Part shown: in pieces, positions 40,901-52,290 of the stretch
Layout of the letters: the number at the start of each line of letters is the position of its first letter
Position numbering within the stretch: the stretch's first letter is position 1
Assembly (NCBI RefSeq): GCF_004210375.1
Contig: NC_134828.1
Span: 25,288,400 to 25,352,399, forward strand
Reading direction: 5' to 3'
Length of the DNA: 64,000 nucleotides
From: Tachypleus tridentatus
Taxonomy: Eukaryota; Arthropoda; Merostomata; Xiphosura; Limulidae
The notes under the pieces: model-generated
Seen by the model: the letters and a program-made list of their open reading frames with translations, nothing else
Database searches by the model: none
What the model was told of the DNA's origin: nothing
Made by a program: the position numbers and the translations under genes

Positions 40901-43900
40901 TCTAGTCTTTATTACCTGAAAATACAAACTACCAGCAACAGAGATTTAAAAGTTTTTACAATGTTATTATATAATCTATAGTTTAAAACACATAAGGAAA
41001 AAATAAATTCATAATATAAAAACAGGTTTTACTAACTCCCAGAGACATAATTTTTCACCCAATGACCTTAAAATTTTTTGTTTTTGTTGCTCCAAGGTTC
41101 AAAGTTGATTATTTCGTACTTTGTATGCCTACAGGTAAAGATATTTGCTATCTTTACTCTCTTACAAAGATCACATTTAAGAGATACTGCTAGAAAATCA
41201 AGGACAGTAACATGAATGCCCAAGGTCACATAATGGAATAACTGTAAGAAGATGATGTTAAAAAAGCTTCATTTCTCATATGTTTCTTTACATCAAAATG
41301 ACTGTATTAATAATTAACCATCTAAAACACAGTTCCACAACTGGCAAGTTTTGTACTTTTACAAATTTGAAAAATTCAATTTTCTTTTATTATTAGAATG
41401 TTTCCTTAACAGATTAAAAAAAAAGCCATAAATCATAAACAGTCATTTCTTTTCTTTCTTTCTTTCTTTTTTATAATCAGGTCCTTCATCCTTTCTTCAG
41501 TCCATCTAAACTAAACAACCTTGACAACACTATTATTATACAGTTAATGGAGTTTTAGAAAATTTTGCCAAGCACAAGTTTGATTTCATAATCGTCTATA
41601 ACAACTCCACATATGTATTCCTGCCTCACTCTCTCCATCTCCACAAAAACTTTATTAAATTCATAACAGTTCCATTTACATATGAATTCAATACAACTAA
41701 AAAAACAAAGGAGGATGAAATCTTATAACTTGTTTACCTTATCATCTTCACAGTACTCTCCATCCACACAAAAATCTGGATGAACTAACGAGATACTTAC
41801 TTGAAATGTTTGGAACAAGCATTTGACAACAAATTGTTAACAATGTTACGTCAAGCACTTCATTCATTATTTGTGTAGCATCATCTGCACTCCAAACTGA
41901 AATACTATGCCATCAAAGAAGCTTAGAATTTCACACAAAACTACACAAGGGCATTTTACCCTAATTTAGCAGTGAAAGACCAGAGGGAAAGCAGTTAGTC
42001 ATTACCAGCCACCATCAACTCTTGGGCTACTCCTCTCTTACCAATGGAGAGTGGAACTGACCACCACATTATAACACCAACACAACTGAAAGAGCAAGTA
42101 TGTATGGGGATTTGAACCTGCGACCCTCATGTTGAGAGTCAAATGCCCTAACCACCTGACCATGGCAGGTATATAAACGATTTACTAGGATAGGATATAA
42201 AGCTACAAAATGTGGTCCTCATTTTCAAAATTATTAATTGGTATTGTTCAGTTAATATTTTAAAGAAAATCAACTTACAGTTTGTTAAGATAAATTACTC
42301 ATATAATACAGAATTTAAGTGAGCAAACTATGAACGCATGCTGAAAAGTATCATTTCCCACAAATTTGGTTGAAGGAGGTTACCTCTAGTACTTTGTTTG
42401 GCTGCACATTGTTTAAACAGATATTACACATGATTTGGCTTCAGAGCAACCACATTTCACTTGAACAAAATCTTATCACTCAAAACACACAATTAATTTG
42501 CCCTTGAAAATGGTTGATATACTACAGGGACAAAATCAAAATAAGTGATACAATCTTGAATCGAAGCATTTTCTACTTCTTTCAGTTCCTTCTCCACTTG
42601 GCGGGAGTACTGCCGCAGGTCCATACCCTAGAAAATTAAAAAACATTCAAAAAACAATGCTACATCTATTTATCTGAATCACTACAAAATTTTCTCATTA
42701 AAATTATTATCACATTTTGAATTTTAGACTTACCAATATCACAATATTTACATGCCCTCACCTTGGTACATGCTGCCAATCACCTTATTTTAACATTAAA
42801 CAGGTATCAATGTTACACTACCTTGGTAACTAAACAAAATATAAACATAACTTCCATAATCAACTAGACTTATTTTTTTTGATAACCAAAATGACTTAGT
42901 AGCTAGCATTCTATGTCTTTGAAACAAACCTTATCATGATTTACTGCTTTTCCAAAAATTTAATAAAATGTTACAATTTCAAAAAATTGTTACTGAAAAT
43001 ATTTCCAGCCAATATAAGCCCCATTATTTGGTTATCTTCTTCAATTAGTTCGAAACATCCACCACTTTACCAACTTACCATGCTTAATGTCTAACTGAAA
43101 GATTGCCAAATTCTGTGAAGATATACATACTGTACTGAAAGTTAGAAATATTAAGTCTATAAGGACTTTAAACAAATACAAAAAGGTCACATGGTTGGTC
43201 AATCTGACCGAGCCTATGTTAAAAAAAAAGTTAAAAATTTATTAAAATCATATGTATCACAGTTACAATAAAATGTATATAAACAATATTTTAGAATATG
43301 CCACAATTTAAACTTCCATTATTAATTCATAAATAATTAATATATATACAATATTTTACAATATGCCACAATTTAAACTTCCATTATTAATTCATAACCC
43401 TAAGCTTCAAAATAAAGTATTAACTCACAGACTTAAGAGCTTCCTTTATTATGTCATCCTCTAGGTTCTCCTGAATATGAACTATGTATATAAAAAGATA
43501 TAATATTACAAACAATTCTAAGATAACTTTATTTTACAATTAATATGACACATAATACTGATCAATATTTTGTGGACATCACAAATATATTGGTACTAAT
43601 TTTTACTAAATCTTTCTTTACTGGCCCTATACTACAGGTTTTCTGTGAGGTCATAATGCCAACTCAGCTACAGTATAGGGCTTGTAAACAAACATGAAGT
43701 ATATAATAATAACTTGACCATCATATAATGCTAGTAAAACAAAAACATGAATATATATATAATAGTATTAGACAAGAAATATGCAGAATATAATAGACAA
43801 GACATATGCAGAATATAATACATCATACAATTTCACCACAGTTTGGGACTAGTTAAGAAATATAGAGTATATAGAAGTAACTTGACACAGTATGGGGCTA

Positions 43901-45901
43901 GTTGAGAAATACAGAGTATATAATAGTATCTTGACACAGTATGGGGCTAGTTGAGAAAGATGAAGTACATCATAGCAACTTGACACAGTATGGGGCTAGT
44001 TGAAAAATACAGAGTGTATAATAGTAACTTGACACAGTATGGGGCTAGTTGAGAAAGATGAAGTACATCATAGCAACTTCACCACAGTTTGGGGCTAGTT
44101 AAGAAATATAGAGTATATAGAAGTAACTTGACACAGTATGGGGCTAGTTGAGAAATACAGAGTATATAATAGTAACTTGACACAGTATGGGGCTTGTTGA
44201 AAATACAGAGTATATAATAGTAACCTGAAACAGTATGGGGCTAAATGAGAAATACAGAGTATATAATAGTAACCTGAAACAGTATGGGGCTAATTAAAAA
44301 ATACAGAGTATATAATAGTATCTTGACACAGAATAGGGCTAGTTAAAACATACAGAGTATATAATAGTATCTTGACACAGTATGGGGCTAATTAAAAAAT
44401 ACAGAGTATATAATAGTATCTTGACACAGTATGGGGCTAGTTGAAAAATACAGAGTATATAATAGTATCTTGACACAGTATGGGGCTAGTTGAAAAATAC
44501 AGAGTATATAATAGTATCTTGACACAGTATGGGGCTAGTTGAAAAATACAGAGTATATAATAGTAACTTGACACAGTATGGGGCTAGTTGAAAAATACAG
44601 AGTATATAATAGTATCTTGACACAGTATGGGGCTAGTTGAAAAGACAAAATACATAATAGCAACTTGACACAGTATGAGGCTAGTTGAAAAAAACAAAAT
44701 ATATAATAGTAACTTGACCACAGTATGGGGCTAGTTGGAAGAGATAAAATATATAATAGCAACTTGACCACAGTATGGAGACATATTTGTTCATAGTTTT
44801 CATCAATGATCTAATGTCACACTAAGCACTGATCAAGAAATTTATATCACTGTAATACTGTACAAAGTAAAATAAAATGTTTAAAACAGGATAAAACAAA
44901 ATTGTCATAAATAAAATAAATATTTCTTCACATTTTTAAACATACTTAAACTGCTTTATTTAAAAACACTGTTTTATAGCTTACTAACAGATGACAATAA
45001 CTTTCTGTAAACATTCATGCTGTACACAAATTTTGAGTATACAACAATTTGATTAATTTATTTAACAGATGAGAATAGTTTGAAAGTTGTGTTGGAACTT
45101 TATTCAATAATATTTTAGGTTGAAAATAAAAATTTATATCTTAACACCTGATCTAATGGAATCTGTAAAAGGAAATTTTACTTTCCCAGAATATAGGAAT
45201 TAAAATTCCAATTATAATTTTAAGATGGTTTTGTTTTGCAAATAAAAAATACTTGATGATTTTGCAGTATTTTTATGCAAAGGACTATCTGACCATAACC
45301 ATCCATGATTTTGAATGGACAAACCAGAGCAGGGGTAGGCAAAATACAGCCTGTGGGCATGATCCAACCTGTCTAACATTTGTATCCTGCCCACCACGAC
45401 TCCTGTCACTTGTGAAAAGAAACTAACAGTGTCTTTATGTAATTGATGTGGAGGTCATTTAATAAGTTGTTGAAATGTACACCCTGTGATGACTTATCAA
45501 ACATTGTGGAGTGTCCCCCTGTGATAATAATTACTCCCACTCCCCATAACTAGAGAGAAAGCAACTGTTCATTAAAACCCCTTTCCAACTCTTAGGCTCC
45601 TGCTGTCTGAATGAATAGTTCCCTTCATCATCATTCATATGATTCACCCACAACCTGAAGACACTGAGCACATTTTCAGCAACAGGACATAAGCTATCAA
45701 ATCTTAGATAACAGTCTAGACACGTTAATCAATAGATTATGCCCAGTCAAAAATGGAAAAATAAAGTCAACAATAATTGACAATAAATTCTGAATCAGAT
45801 CACAATTGTTTCATGCAGAACGTACAAACAAAAAAAATTATAAAATATCAAAACTGTAACATACCATCAACCTCCTCCAGAGTTTGATCATCAGTTGCCA
45901 T
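25917..45901 (-). CDS. VPS52: Vacuolar protein sorting-associated protein 52, complete (17 exons)
   Basis: VPS52 is a core subunit of the GARP (VPS51-54) and EARP tethers, acting in endosome-to-Golgi retrieval and endosome recycling. Exons in transcript order: 45865-45901, 43429-43481, 42552-42627, 40605-40672, 40174-40287, 39029-39090, 37166-37316, 35044-35277, 33585-33642, 31246-31379, 30072-30227, 29321-29439, 28838-28961, 27370-27573, 26858-27035, 26148-26266, 25917-26063. They total 2,034 bp, 677 residues plus stop, against 723 in human. The start is MATDDQTLEE. Family motifs: VHIQENLEDD, NIASLHNQI, MNIRLKNRQ, SFRKPMTNYQ, EIRDEYVDTMSKIY, KDDLMGVEDTA, ILVPHTAQ, LINNYDMML, LLNARTHEYVEEILSPHFGG, and the C-terminus NIHHLMVEVKKYKPNF. 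The N-terminus is coiled-coil-like. No frame break was found. The acceptor of exon 26858-27035 was chosen at 27035 (not 27073) because it gives the conserved LLERTREDSKE junction. Confidence 0.95.
28480..28630 (-). repeat. Degenerate tRNA-SINE fragment
   Basis: Contains ctcttgggctactctttag, gtcacattataat and a corrupted tRNA-like end (gtgacctaacccccaggccca), in the order found in better copies. It lies in a VPS52 intron. Confidence 0.5.
30425..30660 (-). repeat. Degenerate tRNA-SINE copy
   Basis: Recognisable landmarks are ggaaggcagctagttaaca, a T-run replacing part of the body, caactaataatggaattgac, gagcgagcaca, and a decayed tRNA-like end with taaacccacaacttatag. It lies between VPS52 exons 30072-30227 and 31246-31379. 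Confidence 0.6.
31380..33584 (-). other. Candidate U12-type (minor spliceosome) intron of VPS52
   Basis: On the minus strand the exon ...GVEDTARK is followed directly by ATATCCTTTA, a match to the U12 5' splice-site consensus. No usable GT donor of ordinary type is nearby. At the 3' end, GACTTTAACT resembles the U12 branch site, with the likely branch A at 31390, about 10 nt from the exon. Frame continuity to IFSTKPSL requires AT...AA ends, or equivalently a one-base-shifted TA...AG. The lengths of both flanking exons (58 and 134 bp) make the full VPS52 CDS divisible by three only with this choice. Confidence 0.65.
31883..32535 (-). pseudogene. Degraded copy of an uncharacterised multicopy arthropod gene
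   Basis: Reading the minus strand from ATG 32535 gives MASRSCKHSKDAFCYVCDQF, a paired-cysteine start. After stops, frameshifts and an internal deletion, later pieces read FKYLLRLLPKLSEAKVKAGV, AWGSFVAVVRGFLGNQKAKY, EALVKNYGTVGCRMSLKVHV and DILDFEHCYQGAYNKNMMGD, ending RESDLRYN and TGA at 31883. I recognise this as a protein family of unknown function present in very many copies in arthropod genomes, probably mobile or carried by a mobile element. No formal family name is known to me. It sits inside the U12-type VPS52 intron. The plus-strand reading frame at 32006-32326 is its shadow. Confidence 0.75.
34143..34224 (+). repeat. 27-bp tandem repeat, 3 copies
   Basis: Three exact copies of a 27-bp unit (atcttactatatatctag + tgataagat) start at 34143, 34170 and 34197, in a VPS52 intron. 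Each unit is partly self-complementary. Confidence 0.92.
35500..36010. repeat. About 34-35-bp minisatellite, diverged
   Basis: About 14-15 imperfect units of the type taaggcctggttcaggtgta + agacaagat lie head to tail. Two units make 69 bp, so the minus strand stays open as a 23-residue periodic frame (ETKPYSYLAIHL...) through 35376-36116. That open frame is a by-product of the repeat period. The array lies in the VPS52 intron upstream of exon 35044-35277. Confidence 0.9.
37695..38305 (+). mobile_element. Non-LTR retrotransposon (LINE) reverse-transcriptase remnant
   Basis: The plus strand shows decayed but ordered RT landmarks: GPDNIFLWVLK at 37700; EQWAITRGLEDG, a broken form of the usual LPEGWKMANV segment; PIRLTS at 37863-37880; VYHNFQKSFEKVSYESLVK at about 38034-38090; WLNG and DWMKE; then a corrupted SGVPQGSVLGPLLF block near 38210-38250. 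This order is that of CR1/jockey-type LINE reverse transcriptases. There are many stops and frameshifts, so it is non-functional. It lies in a VPS52 intron on the opposite strand. Confidence 0.75.
38311..38784. mobile_element. Foldback Tc/IS630-like non-autonomous DNA transposon with partial second copy
   Basis: The termini tatacagggtgtcc and ggacaccctata bound 38416-38784, each followed inward by the inverted stretch aataatttatt...caccccattataa. Inside is a second inverted pair (gtaaactaccacagttcagt / mirrored at 38645). The minus strand between them encodes NSVNICPDILSATNGAHVE and a stop, resembling the C-terminus of Tc/IS630-superfamily transposases. An extra inverted copy of the terminus at 38311-38370 forms a 60-bp-arm hairpin with the left end. 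Confidence 0.7.
41932..42173 (-). mobile_element. tRNA-derived SINE copy (VPS52 intron)
   Basis: The reverse-strand order is tRNA-like head (gaccatggcaggt end, gatttgaacctgcgaccctc B-box region), atcccact-like segment, cttgggctactcctctctta, cagttagtcattacc, and the end ctacacaagggc. It is moderately diverged. Confidence 0.85.
43276..43400. repeat. About 65-bp AT-rich duplication
   Basis: The stretch atatgccacaatttaaactt + ccattattaattcataa occurs twice in succession (about 43307 and 43361), just downstream (in transcript sense) of the VPS52 exon at 43429. Confidence 0.8.
43770..44795. repeat. 49-bp minisatellite (about 20 copies)
   Basis: Units of about 49 bp (cttgacacagtatggggcta + gttgaaaaatacagagtat + ataatagta) run head to tail. 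The central units are nearly identical and the edges more diverged (gacaaaatacataatag variants). It lies in the VPS52 intron between its first and second coding exons. Because 49 is not a codon multiple, all frames cycle and the small open frame at 44535-44771 is not a gene. Confidence 0.95.
45326..45420. repeat. hAT-like terminal fragment
   Basis: Gcaggggtaggcaaaatacag + cctgtgggcatgatccaacc resembles the CAGGGGTxGGCAAACTxxGGCC terminus shared by a group of hAT transposons. No transposase is visible nearby, so it is only an end or a very short non-autonomous copy. Confidence 0.45.
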
Positions 45902-47545
45902 TTTAATACTTCCTAGACATCTGCTGTGATTGAACTATAAAACATTTACTGAAATAAATATTTTACTTTAACAAATCTGGCATCTAATCATCAGTTGTTC
46001 ACACATTTTACTTAAAACCTTCTATAAATAACAATATCACTGTATGTCATCTTTTTAACACACACATACATGCTGAAATACATTCTAGGTTTATTGGCAT
46101 TTTATGCAATCAGACAGACAAGTATAGAACTTTCATTTACCACAGTGTACATTACAAATCAGCACTGTCCCACTGAATTCTATCAGTAAGTAACACTGAA
46201 TATACTTTAAAAAATAAAACTATTGCCAAATACCACTATTCGCACTCATGACTATTAATCTTAGCTAAATATAACACGAGGTACTGGAACCAAAAGCTGG
46301 GAGCCAACAGTTACATCTGATCTATTACCAATTGCTTATTCTCACATTTAACCAATTCAGATTAACAAAACAGGTGAAGTATTAACCAAACCATCGTTAT
46401 CACATTAACATTTAAACCAAATTTTGACATAAGGCTATACTCTACAAAATATTTGAACAGTTGGTATTTAAAGTACTAGAAGTGTGTCAAGAACTCACTT
46501 TTAAATATAACACAGTTCAACATTCTACTAATAGTATTCCAAAACACTTGGAATTAATTCATAATAGCCTACCAATCATTATATAACACAGGATGAATGA
46601 CCAATCATTTGCTTCTCAAAGCCATGACATTGTCCAGTTCATTTACTCCAAGAGAAATTAAATATCTTATATCCAAGTTATTTTTTAAACCTGTATTTCA
46701 TGCTAGACCAACACACTTTTTACTTTCATATGGTACTAATAAAAGCAAGATTACACATATTCTTTAAGATACTTCAGTTTAACAGTGTAACATGGTAACA
46801 GTCACATTTTAATTATAAATTGCATTAAAAAAATGTACAAGAAAAAATAAATGCAATACTTTAACCCACAAAGCAGTCCTGGGTTAAATCAACTGATCAA
46901 GTAACTATAAATGAAACAACAAACGAATAAATAAAAGTACTGTGTTGTTGCATCAGTTGTAAACACATCCTAAAGACAGGCCTAACCAGTAATGATACCA
47001 TCAACCCCTATAACAATATTACAATTACCATCGTATCTACGATTAATAAAATTTAGCTAGAGAAAAGTGCTACAAAACTTATTGTAACACATGTACAGAC
47101 AAATAAATGTTTTGAAGAGTACGGCACCTTCAACCTTTGCATAAATTTGTTGAGTTAATAAGATAAGTAGAAAATTAGAACAATATATCCTATCATAATC
47201 CGACCAAAGAATCAAGTGAGATTAACAACGAAATTGTAACTTCTGGTTTGCACATAAAAATAATGTCCCCCGCATTCAAATCAAACAAATTTAAACTACG
47301 GAAGACATTCTGTTATCGTATAGCACGAACTTAATTAACATATTATATACAGCTAAATAAATATATTATTTATATATACAAACTGCCCGTAGTTGTAAAA
47401 TATTTATTGTACATTTAACATATTTCTCATAATATCAAAGAAATCACAAAATTAGAAAAATATATGTCACTAATTCTGGTAATTCATTAAACTAAAGAAC
47501 AAGAAGCTAATAATTTATAAAATTAATTTTGTAATAAAATTGAAT
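45902..47545. other. Presumed VPS52 5' flank, no gene seen
   Basis: AT-rich sequence upstream of the VPS52 start codon (minus strand). I see no convincing exon, TATA box or CpG-rich promoter. The 5' UTR and promoter must be here or further up but cannot be placed. Confidence 0.5.
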
Positions 47546-47649
47546 ATGTGTTTTCATTTAGCAAAGCCACCTCCAACTAACTACTGAGGGTAATCGAACG
47601 GCTGATTGGAGCGTTGTAAATCCGTAGACTTACCGCTGTACTAGCGGGC
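47546..47649 (-). mobile_element. tRNA-derived SINE, second family, diverged copy
   Basis: Shares the order of the better copies at 52154 and 56225: tttagcaaagccac, actgagggtaatcgaac, gttgtaaatccgtagactta and ccgctgtactagcggg. Read on the minus strand, the last part is A-box-like and the middle is B-box-like. The 47700-47960 stretch next to it holds further SINE scraps (atagcccgttacgtagcttt). Confidence 0.75.
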
Positions 47650-47965
47650 AACATTGAAAAATGTAGTAATCCACCAGTGTCCTTCACTTAACGGCGGATT
47701 TGAAAGCTCACATGGCTAATAATAAAAATCGAATTTCGATATTCATGGGCATAACACAATATAGCCCGTTACGTAGCTTTGCACTTAGCAGTTAACTAAC
47801 AAAAATACGTCCCTAGCAAGTCGGCAAAGAGAAGTTATCACTGTAGACTCATAATTAATAATATATTGTTTCCGAAGTGGTTTAGTGATTAACATACAAT
47901 TATGCGGCTCGGATTATAGACAGCGAGAGACGACTACACTTAAACCTTGGGTACTCTAATCTTAA

Positions 47966-48885
47966 TTGGTTTTAGCCTATGTTGTACACGATGCCTTTCA
48001 GTTTGAAAACACTAAACACTGTAATGTAATAGTTTTACAAATTTTAGTATTTTACACTACTCACAATTTTCTTTATACGTGTAATTTCATAAATATGAAA
48101 TTTAAATGTGTTCAAAAAGGTTTATTTTGTTATTATGCACAAAGGGTTATTCTGCGCTCTGCGCATCGCGAGTATCGAAATCCCTTTTCTAGCATTATAA
48201 CTCCCCAAACATACCATTGTGCCACTGAGGGGCTGTTCAAAAAAGGACTGCATTTTTTGTCTTTTATGCATATATTAATCTATCAATGATAAATTTGAAT
48301 AATAGGCGTATATTCCTATATAAAACAATGGAAAACATTAATTTAATTAGTTTTATTTTCAAACCTCTTGAAATTAAAACTTTATATTTTGATGCTTTTG
48401 AAACAGATTATCAAATAATTAATAATCTATTAACCCCAAATGTTGATCCAGAAGTGAGATTATTTAACTTATAAACAAGAGAAGTTACGTACAAGCTTTC
48501 CTCGCTCCAATCATGGAGTCCCATCGAAGTTCATTTGTCAACGTATTTGAGATGGGGTTGTGCCGTCCATAATTTCGAATCATAGAATAAAGGAAAACAA
48601 ACGACCAGTAACAAACACTTTTACTCTGTTATTTTAGTATTCTCAGATGGGCCTGACGTTTCTCAGAGTAGCTTACAGAAACAATAAAAATAGAAAGATT
48701 CGAGAGCAAAATGTTTTTTTACAGAGCAGAGACGAACTTTCTCTGACTTTTGCCGAGCCTTAATCAAAATAAAAGATCTAAACACAGCGTGTTAATAATT
48801 GCAATCTTTATTGTATAAAAATTAACGTCAAATTCAAACGAGTCTAACAATTTAATTTTTTGTAGTGGGCTAAAGAGTTTGTTTG
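47966..48885. other. Intergenic stretch, no gene supported
   Basis: Two open frames (47966-48289 and 48286-48474) have AT-rich composition, no splice or domain support and no similarity I recognise. Treated as non-coding. Confidence 0.5.
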
Positions 48886-49152
48886 TTTTGAATTTCGAGC
48901 AAAGCTACACGAGGGCTATCTGCACTAGCTGTCCCTAATTTAGCAGTGTAAGACTGGAGGGAAGGCAGCTTGTCATCATCATCCACCGTCAACACTTTGG
49001 GCAATTCTTCTACCAACGAACAGAGGGATTGACCGTCACATTATAAAGCCCGCACGGCTGAAAGGGCGAGCATGTTTGGTGTGACGGGTATTCAAACCCA
49101 CGACCCTCGGATTACGAGTTGAGTGCTTTAACCACCTGTCCATACCAGACTT
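48886..49152 (-). mobile_element. tRNA-Thr-like SINE copy
   Basis: Well preserved on the minus strand. The tRNA-like head has the B box in the plus-strand form cgggtattcaaacccacgac, and gattacgagttgagtgc is the anticodon arm. The body motifs are gagcatgtttggtgtgacgg, accaacgaacagagggattg and taatttagcagtgtaagact. The tail end is gtttgttttgaatttcgagc. Confidence 0.9.
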
Positions 49153-49800
49153 AGGCTGAAGAAAGATACTGATTTATTGACGTTTTCTCACCACTGTACC
49201 TCTATCTTAACTGTTACCAAAGTGTGTTTCTTAACACACTAGAATCATGGTAAGTTGCTAGGGGTTTTGAAAGTTTCAATAAATATGGAAGATTAAGAGC
49301 ATAATAAAGTCTCTACAAAAAATATTGCATGTAGTAGCAGGGTTGTCATGCAAACCAAAATAAGTGGGTTTGGGTGGTATCAGTGAAGGAAGTTTGGGAA
49401 GTATTACCTCAAAAGTTTAAAGTTGTGTGATGAACCTCTATCTCATACAGTAAGTAATTTCAATAAGAATGTTTACAACATTATCTGAATCTGCAAGCAT
49501 GGTTAAAATTCCCTTTAAGTTTCAAAAATATTTCAAAATCTGGTAAACAGAATATAACATTGCATTATACAAATAGACAGTTACAGAGTTATTTCTCCTT
49601 GGAATCATTTTCCTGTCCACAAGTCAAAAAGGCAATTCTATGATTTACTATCAAAACAGATCACTGCTTCTATTTGTGTCGTCATCAATACGAAAATGAT
49701 CTTTTACATAAGCAAAGACTTCCAGAGAAGAGTATTCCAATTTACAAAGAGAAGTCCTAAACTTTACTTAGCAAATCGAAGGTCTGTGCTTGAAAAAAGA

Positions 49801-50050
49801 TTGGTTTTAGTTTAAATTTCGCGCAAAGGTACACGAAGGCTATCTCTGCTAATTTTCTCTAATTTAGCAGTGTAAGACTAGAGGGAAGGCAGCTAGTCAT
49901 CACCACCCACCGCCAACTCTTGGGCTACTCTTTTACCAACAAATAGTAGAACTGACCGAAACATTATAATGCTCCCACGGCTGAATGGGCGAGCATGTTT
50001 GTTGTGATGGGGATTTGAGCCCTCGACCCTCAGATTACAAGTCGAGGCCT
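49801..50050 (-). mobile_element. tRNA-Thr-like SINE copy, head truncated
   Basis: Body motifs in the same order as other copies (tttaaatttcgcgcaaaggt, taatttagcagtgtaagact, cttgggctactcttttacca, gcgagcatgtttgttgtgat). The tRNA-like end stops at gattacaagtcgaggcc, so the outer tRNA arm is missing. Confidence 0.88.
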
Positions 50051-50429
50051 GCTTGAGAAAGAGAGACCTTATTATTAATTAAAACTATTCTCAGAATGCG
50101 TTAAATATTTATGTCTGTTGTTCATTATCACCGAAACAAAAAAAAGTAGGGCATAACCTCAAAATATTGCATAACCTGCCATTGAAGGACATCTTTTCAC
50201 AGCACACAGTACTGCAGCATTATTATACACGGGCGGAACGGATATTATCTCGTAAATAATAACAAAGGAACGTATTCAAGTAGAATAAAATAATTTTACT
50301 GGCTTTATCGACTACGTTCAAATACATTTTAGGATTTCAATTACCAGTAGCAAGGTGGTCATACGACTGAGGAATTAATGTCTTAAAATTAACTGTATTC
50401 CGTGTTTTCCATGTTAGCAGGCAATATCG

Positions 50430-50592
50430 TAAGGTACGGTGTATTTACCGTATTTTATTATTAACTCTCTAAGGTACGGTGTATTTACCGTATTTTATTA
50501 TTAACTCTCTAAGGTACGGTGTATTTACCGTATTTTATTATTAACTCTCTAAGGTACGATGTGTTTACCGTATTTTATTATTAACTCTCTAA
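50430..50592 (+). repeat. 40-bp tandem repeat, 4 copies, with palindromic core
   Basis: Four units of aaggtacggtgtatttaccg + tattttattattaactctct lie head to tail. The last has two substitutions (tacgatgtgtttaccg). Each unit carries a perfect 6-bp inverted repeat, TACGGT-gtattt-ACCGTA. Confidence 0.95.
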
Positions 50593-51076
50593 TCTTTAGA
50601 GTTGAGATGATTTGTTGATCATGATATCAGCTAGACTGAAAGTCTTTTGTGACACTCCATTTCTGAGCTAAAGAGTGAATTTCTAAGGCAAAAATATTTT
50701 ATAGTTTTACGAGAATCACATATTTAACAAGCATACTGAAACACGTGTGTACAAAACTTAAAGATATACTGATATGTTATTTAGGAAAACTCCTCAGTTT
50801 TTTAAATACTGACATACACCTCAATGTAATAATACCTGTCATATATACTTATTCAAGTAGATTATCATAAACGAAACATAGGGGGCATATAATCAAAGTT
50901 TCTTTATTTTAGAAACTATATAAAACATTTCAAAACTAAACTATTCTTCCCCGTTGTGCTGATCTTCACACACTACTATGGCGCAACTTAAAACCGTTGT
51001 AAGTAAAGACACTTAAAGTATCACACATACATAGGTTTACTGCCTATCATTACAGAATACAGTTTGCAACTATAAC

Positions 51077-51345
51077 GGGCTCGGCATGGCCAAGCGTGTT
51101 GAGGCGTTCGACTCGTAATCCGAGGGTCGCGGGTTCAAATCCCCATCAAACCAAACATGCTTGTCCTTTCAGGCATGGGGGCGTTAAAATTTTACTAGCA
51201 ATCCCACTATTCGTTGGTAAAAGAGTAGCCCAAGAGTTGGCGGTGAGCGGTGATAACTAGCTGCCTTCCCTCTAGTCTTAAACTGCTAAATTAGGGACGG
51301 CCAGTGCAGATAGCCCTCGAGGAGTTTTGGGCAAAATTTAAAAAA
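51077..51345 (+). mobile_element. tRNA-Thr-like SINE copy
   Basis: The head at about 51079-51152 folds as a tRNA in outline. The A-box region is atggccaagcgtg, the anticodon loop is ctCGTaa (CGU, threonine) and the B box is gggttcaaatccc. Body motifs (aatcccactattcgttggta, taactagctgccttccctct, gatagccctcgaggagtttt) and an A-rich tail follow. It is not a functional tRNA gene: the acceptor pairing is poor and the SINE body follows directly. Confidence 0.9.
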
Positions 51346-52153
51346 AATCAAAGCAAGTAGAACAAATTGTATGTCCGCTAAACATTAAAACTAGCAACAG
51401 TTTTGTATCAAAACAAACTTACATATTCTTACACTTTACATGCAATTACAGAAAACTAAATGCCTATTCACAATATTTAATGGTTGAATAGGAAGTAGTC
51501 TTCAACTTCCAGGTGGCTATTTCCTGCTTTTGATCCAAAGCTCATATATTTATTGTTTAAATATAACACTAAAAGTTATATAGAGTCTAACTTCTTGAAG
51601 GTGTGATAATTTTTGCATGTAAAGAAATATCAGTGTCGTCCACCTTATAACTTGAACAATTTTGTCTAAGTGACAAATTCCTCTGACAGTATAATAACCT
51701 TTGTTACTTACAAAAAGAAACACAATATATATGCATCACCAAGATTAAATTAACTTTCATACAAGTTAGTGTATATTTCTTGTTATACTTCTGTTGCTCA
51801 CAATATTTACCAAAGTTTGATGTAGTAACAGGAATAAGTCATATCAAATAGTTCTACATAACTTACTGTTGTCTACCTTTTGTATTAAAGAATAAAAAGT
51901 GACTTGTAGTGACTTTTATATTAGTTTTGCGATAATTTATATCTCTTAATGGTAAATTGGTGTGTACGTATTATCAAAACAAAATTATTTATGCCAGTGT
52001 AAAGAAAAAATTAGGAGCAGGGTGTTTGACAGCATTCTCAAGGTCTCATGCTAAGAAAATGTAACAGGTAATTGTCGAGATAAACAGTTTTCCTCAAACC
52101 AACAAACTAATATTCAATCTAAACATACGATGACTTTCATAAAGTCCAAACAG

Positions 52154-52266
52154 GTGTGTTTTCTTACAACAAAGCTACATGTGTTATCTGCGGAGCCCAC
52201 CGAGGGGAATCGAACCCCTGATTTTAGCGTTGTAAACGCGGAGACATACCGCTGTACCAGCGTGTT
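52154..52266 (-). mobile_element. tRNA-derived SINE, second family
   Basis: Read on the minus strand: tggtacagcggtatgtctcc (A-box-like), then gcgttgtaaacgc anticodon arm region, then ggggttcgattcccctc (perfect B box arm), then gctttgttgtaagaaaacac. It is one of several copies in the window. Confidence 0.85.
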
Positions 52267-52290
52267 ACGAAATCCAGCTATAAATATATT

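Noticed and set aside
47966-48474. Two overlapping open frames (107 and 62 codons)
   Set aside because: AT-rich chance frames with no motif and no exon signals.
51079-51152. tRNA-Thr(CGU)-like gene
   Set aside because: The tRNA-like part is the head of a SINE. The acceptor stem is poor and the conserved SINE body follows immediately. The same applies at 56706.
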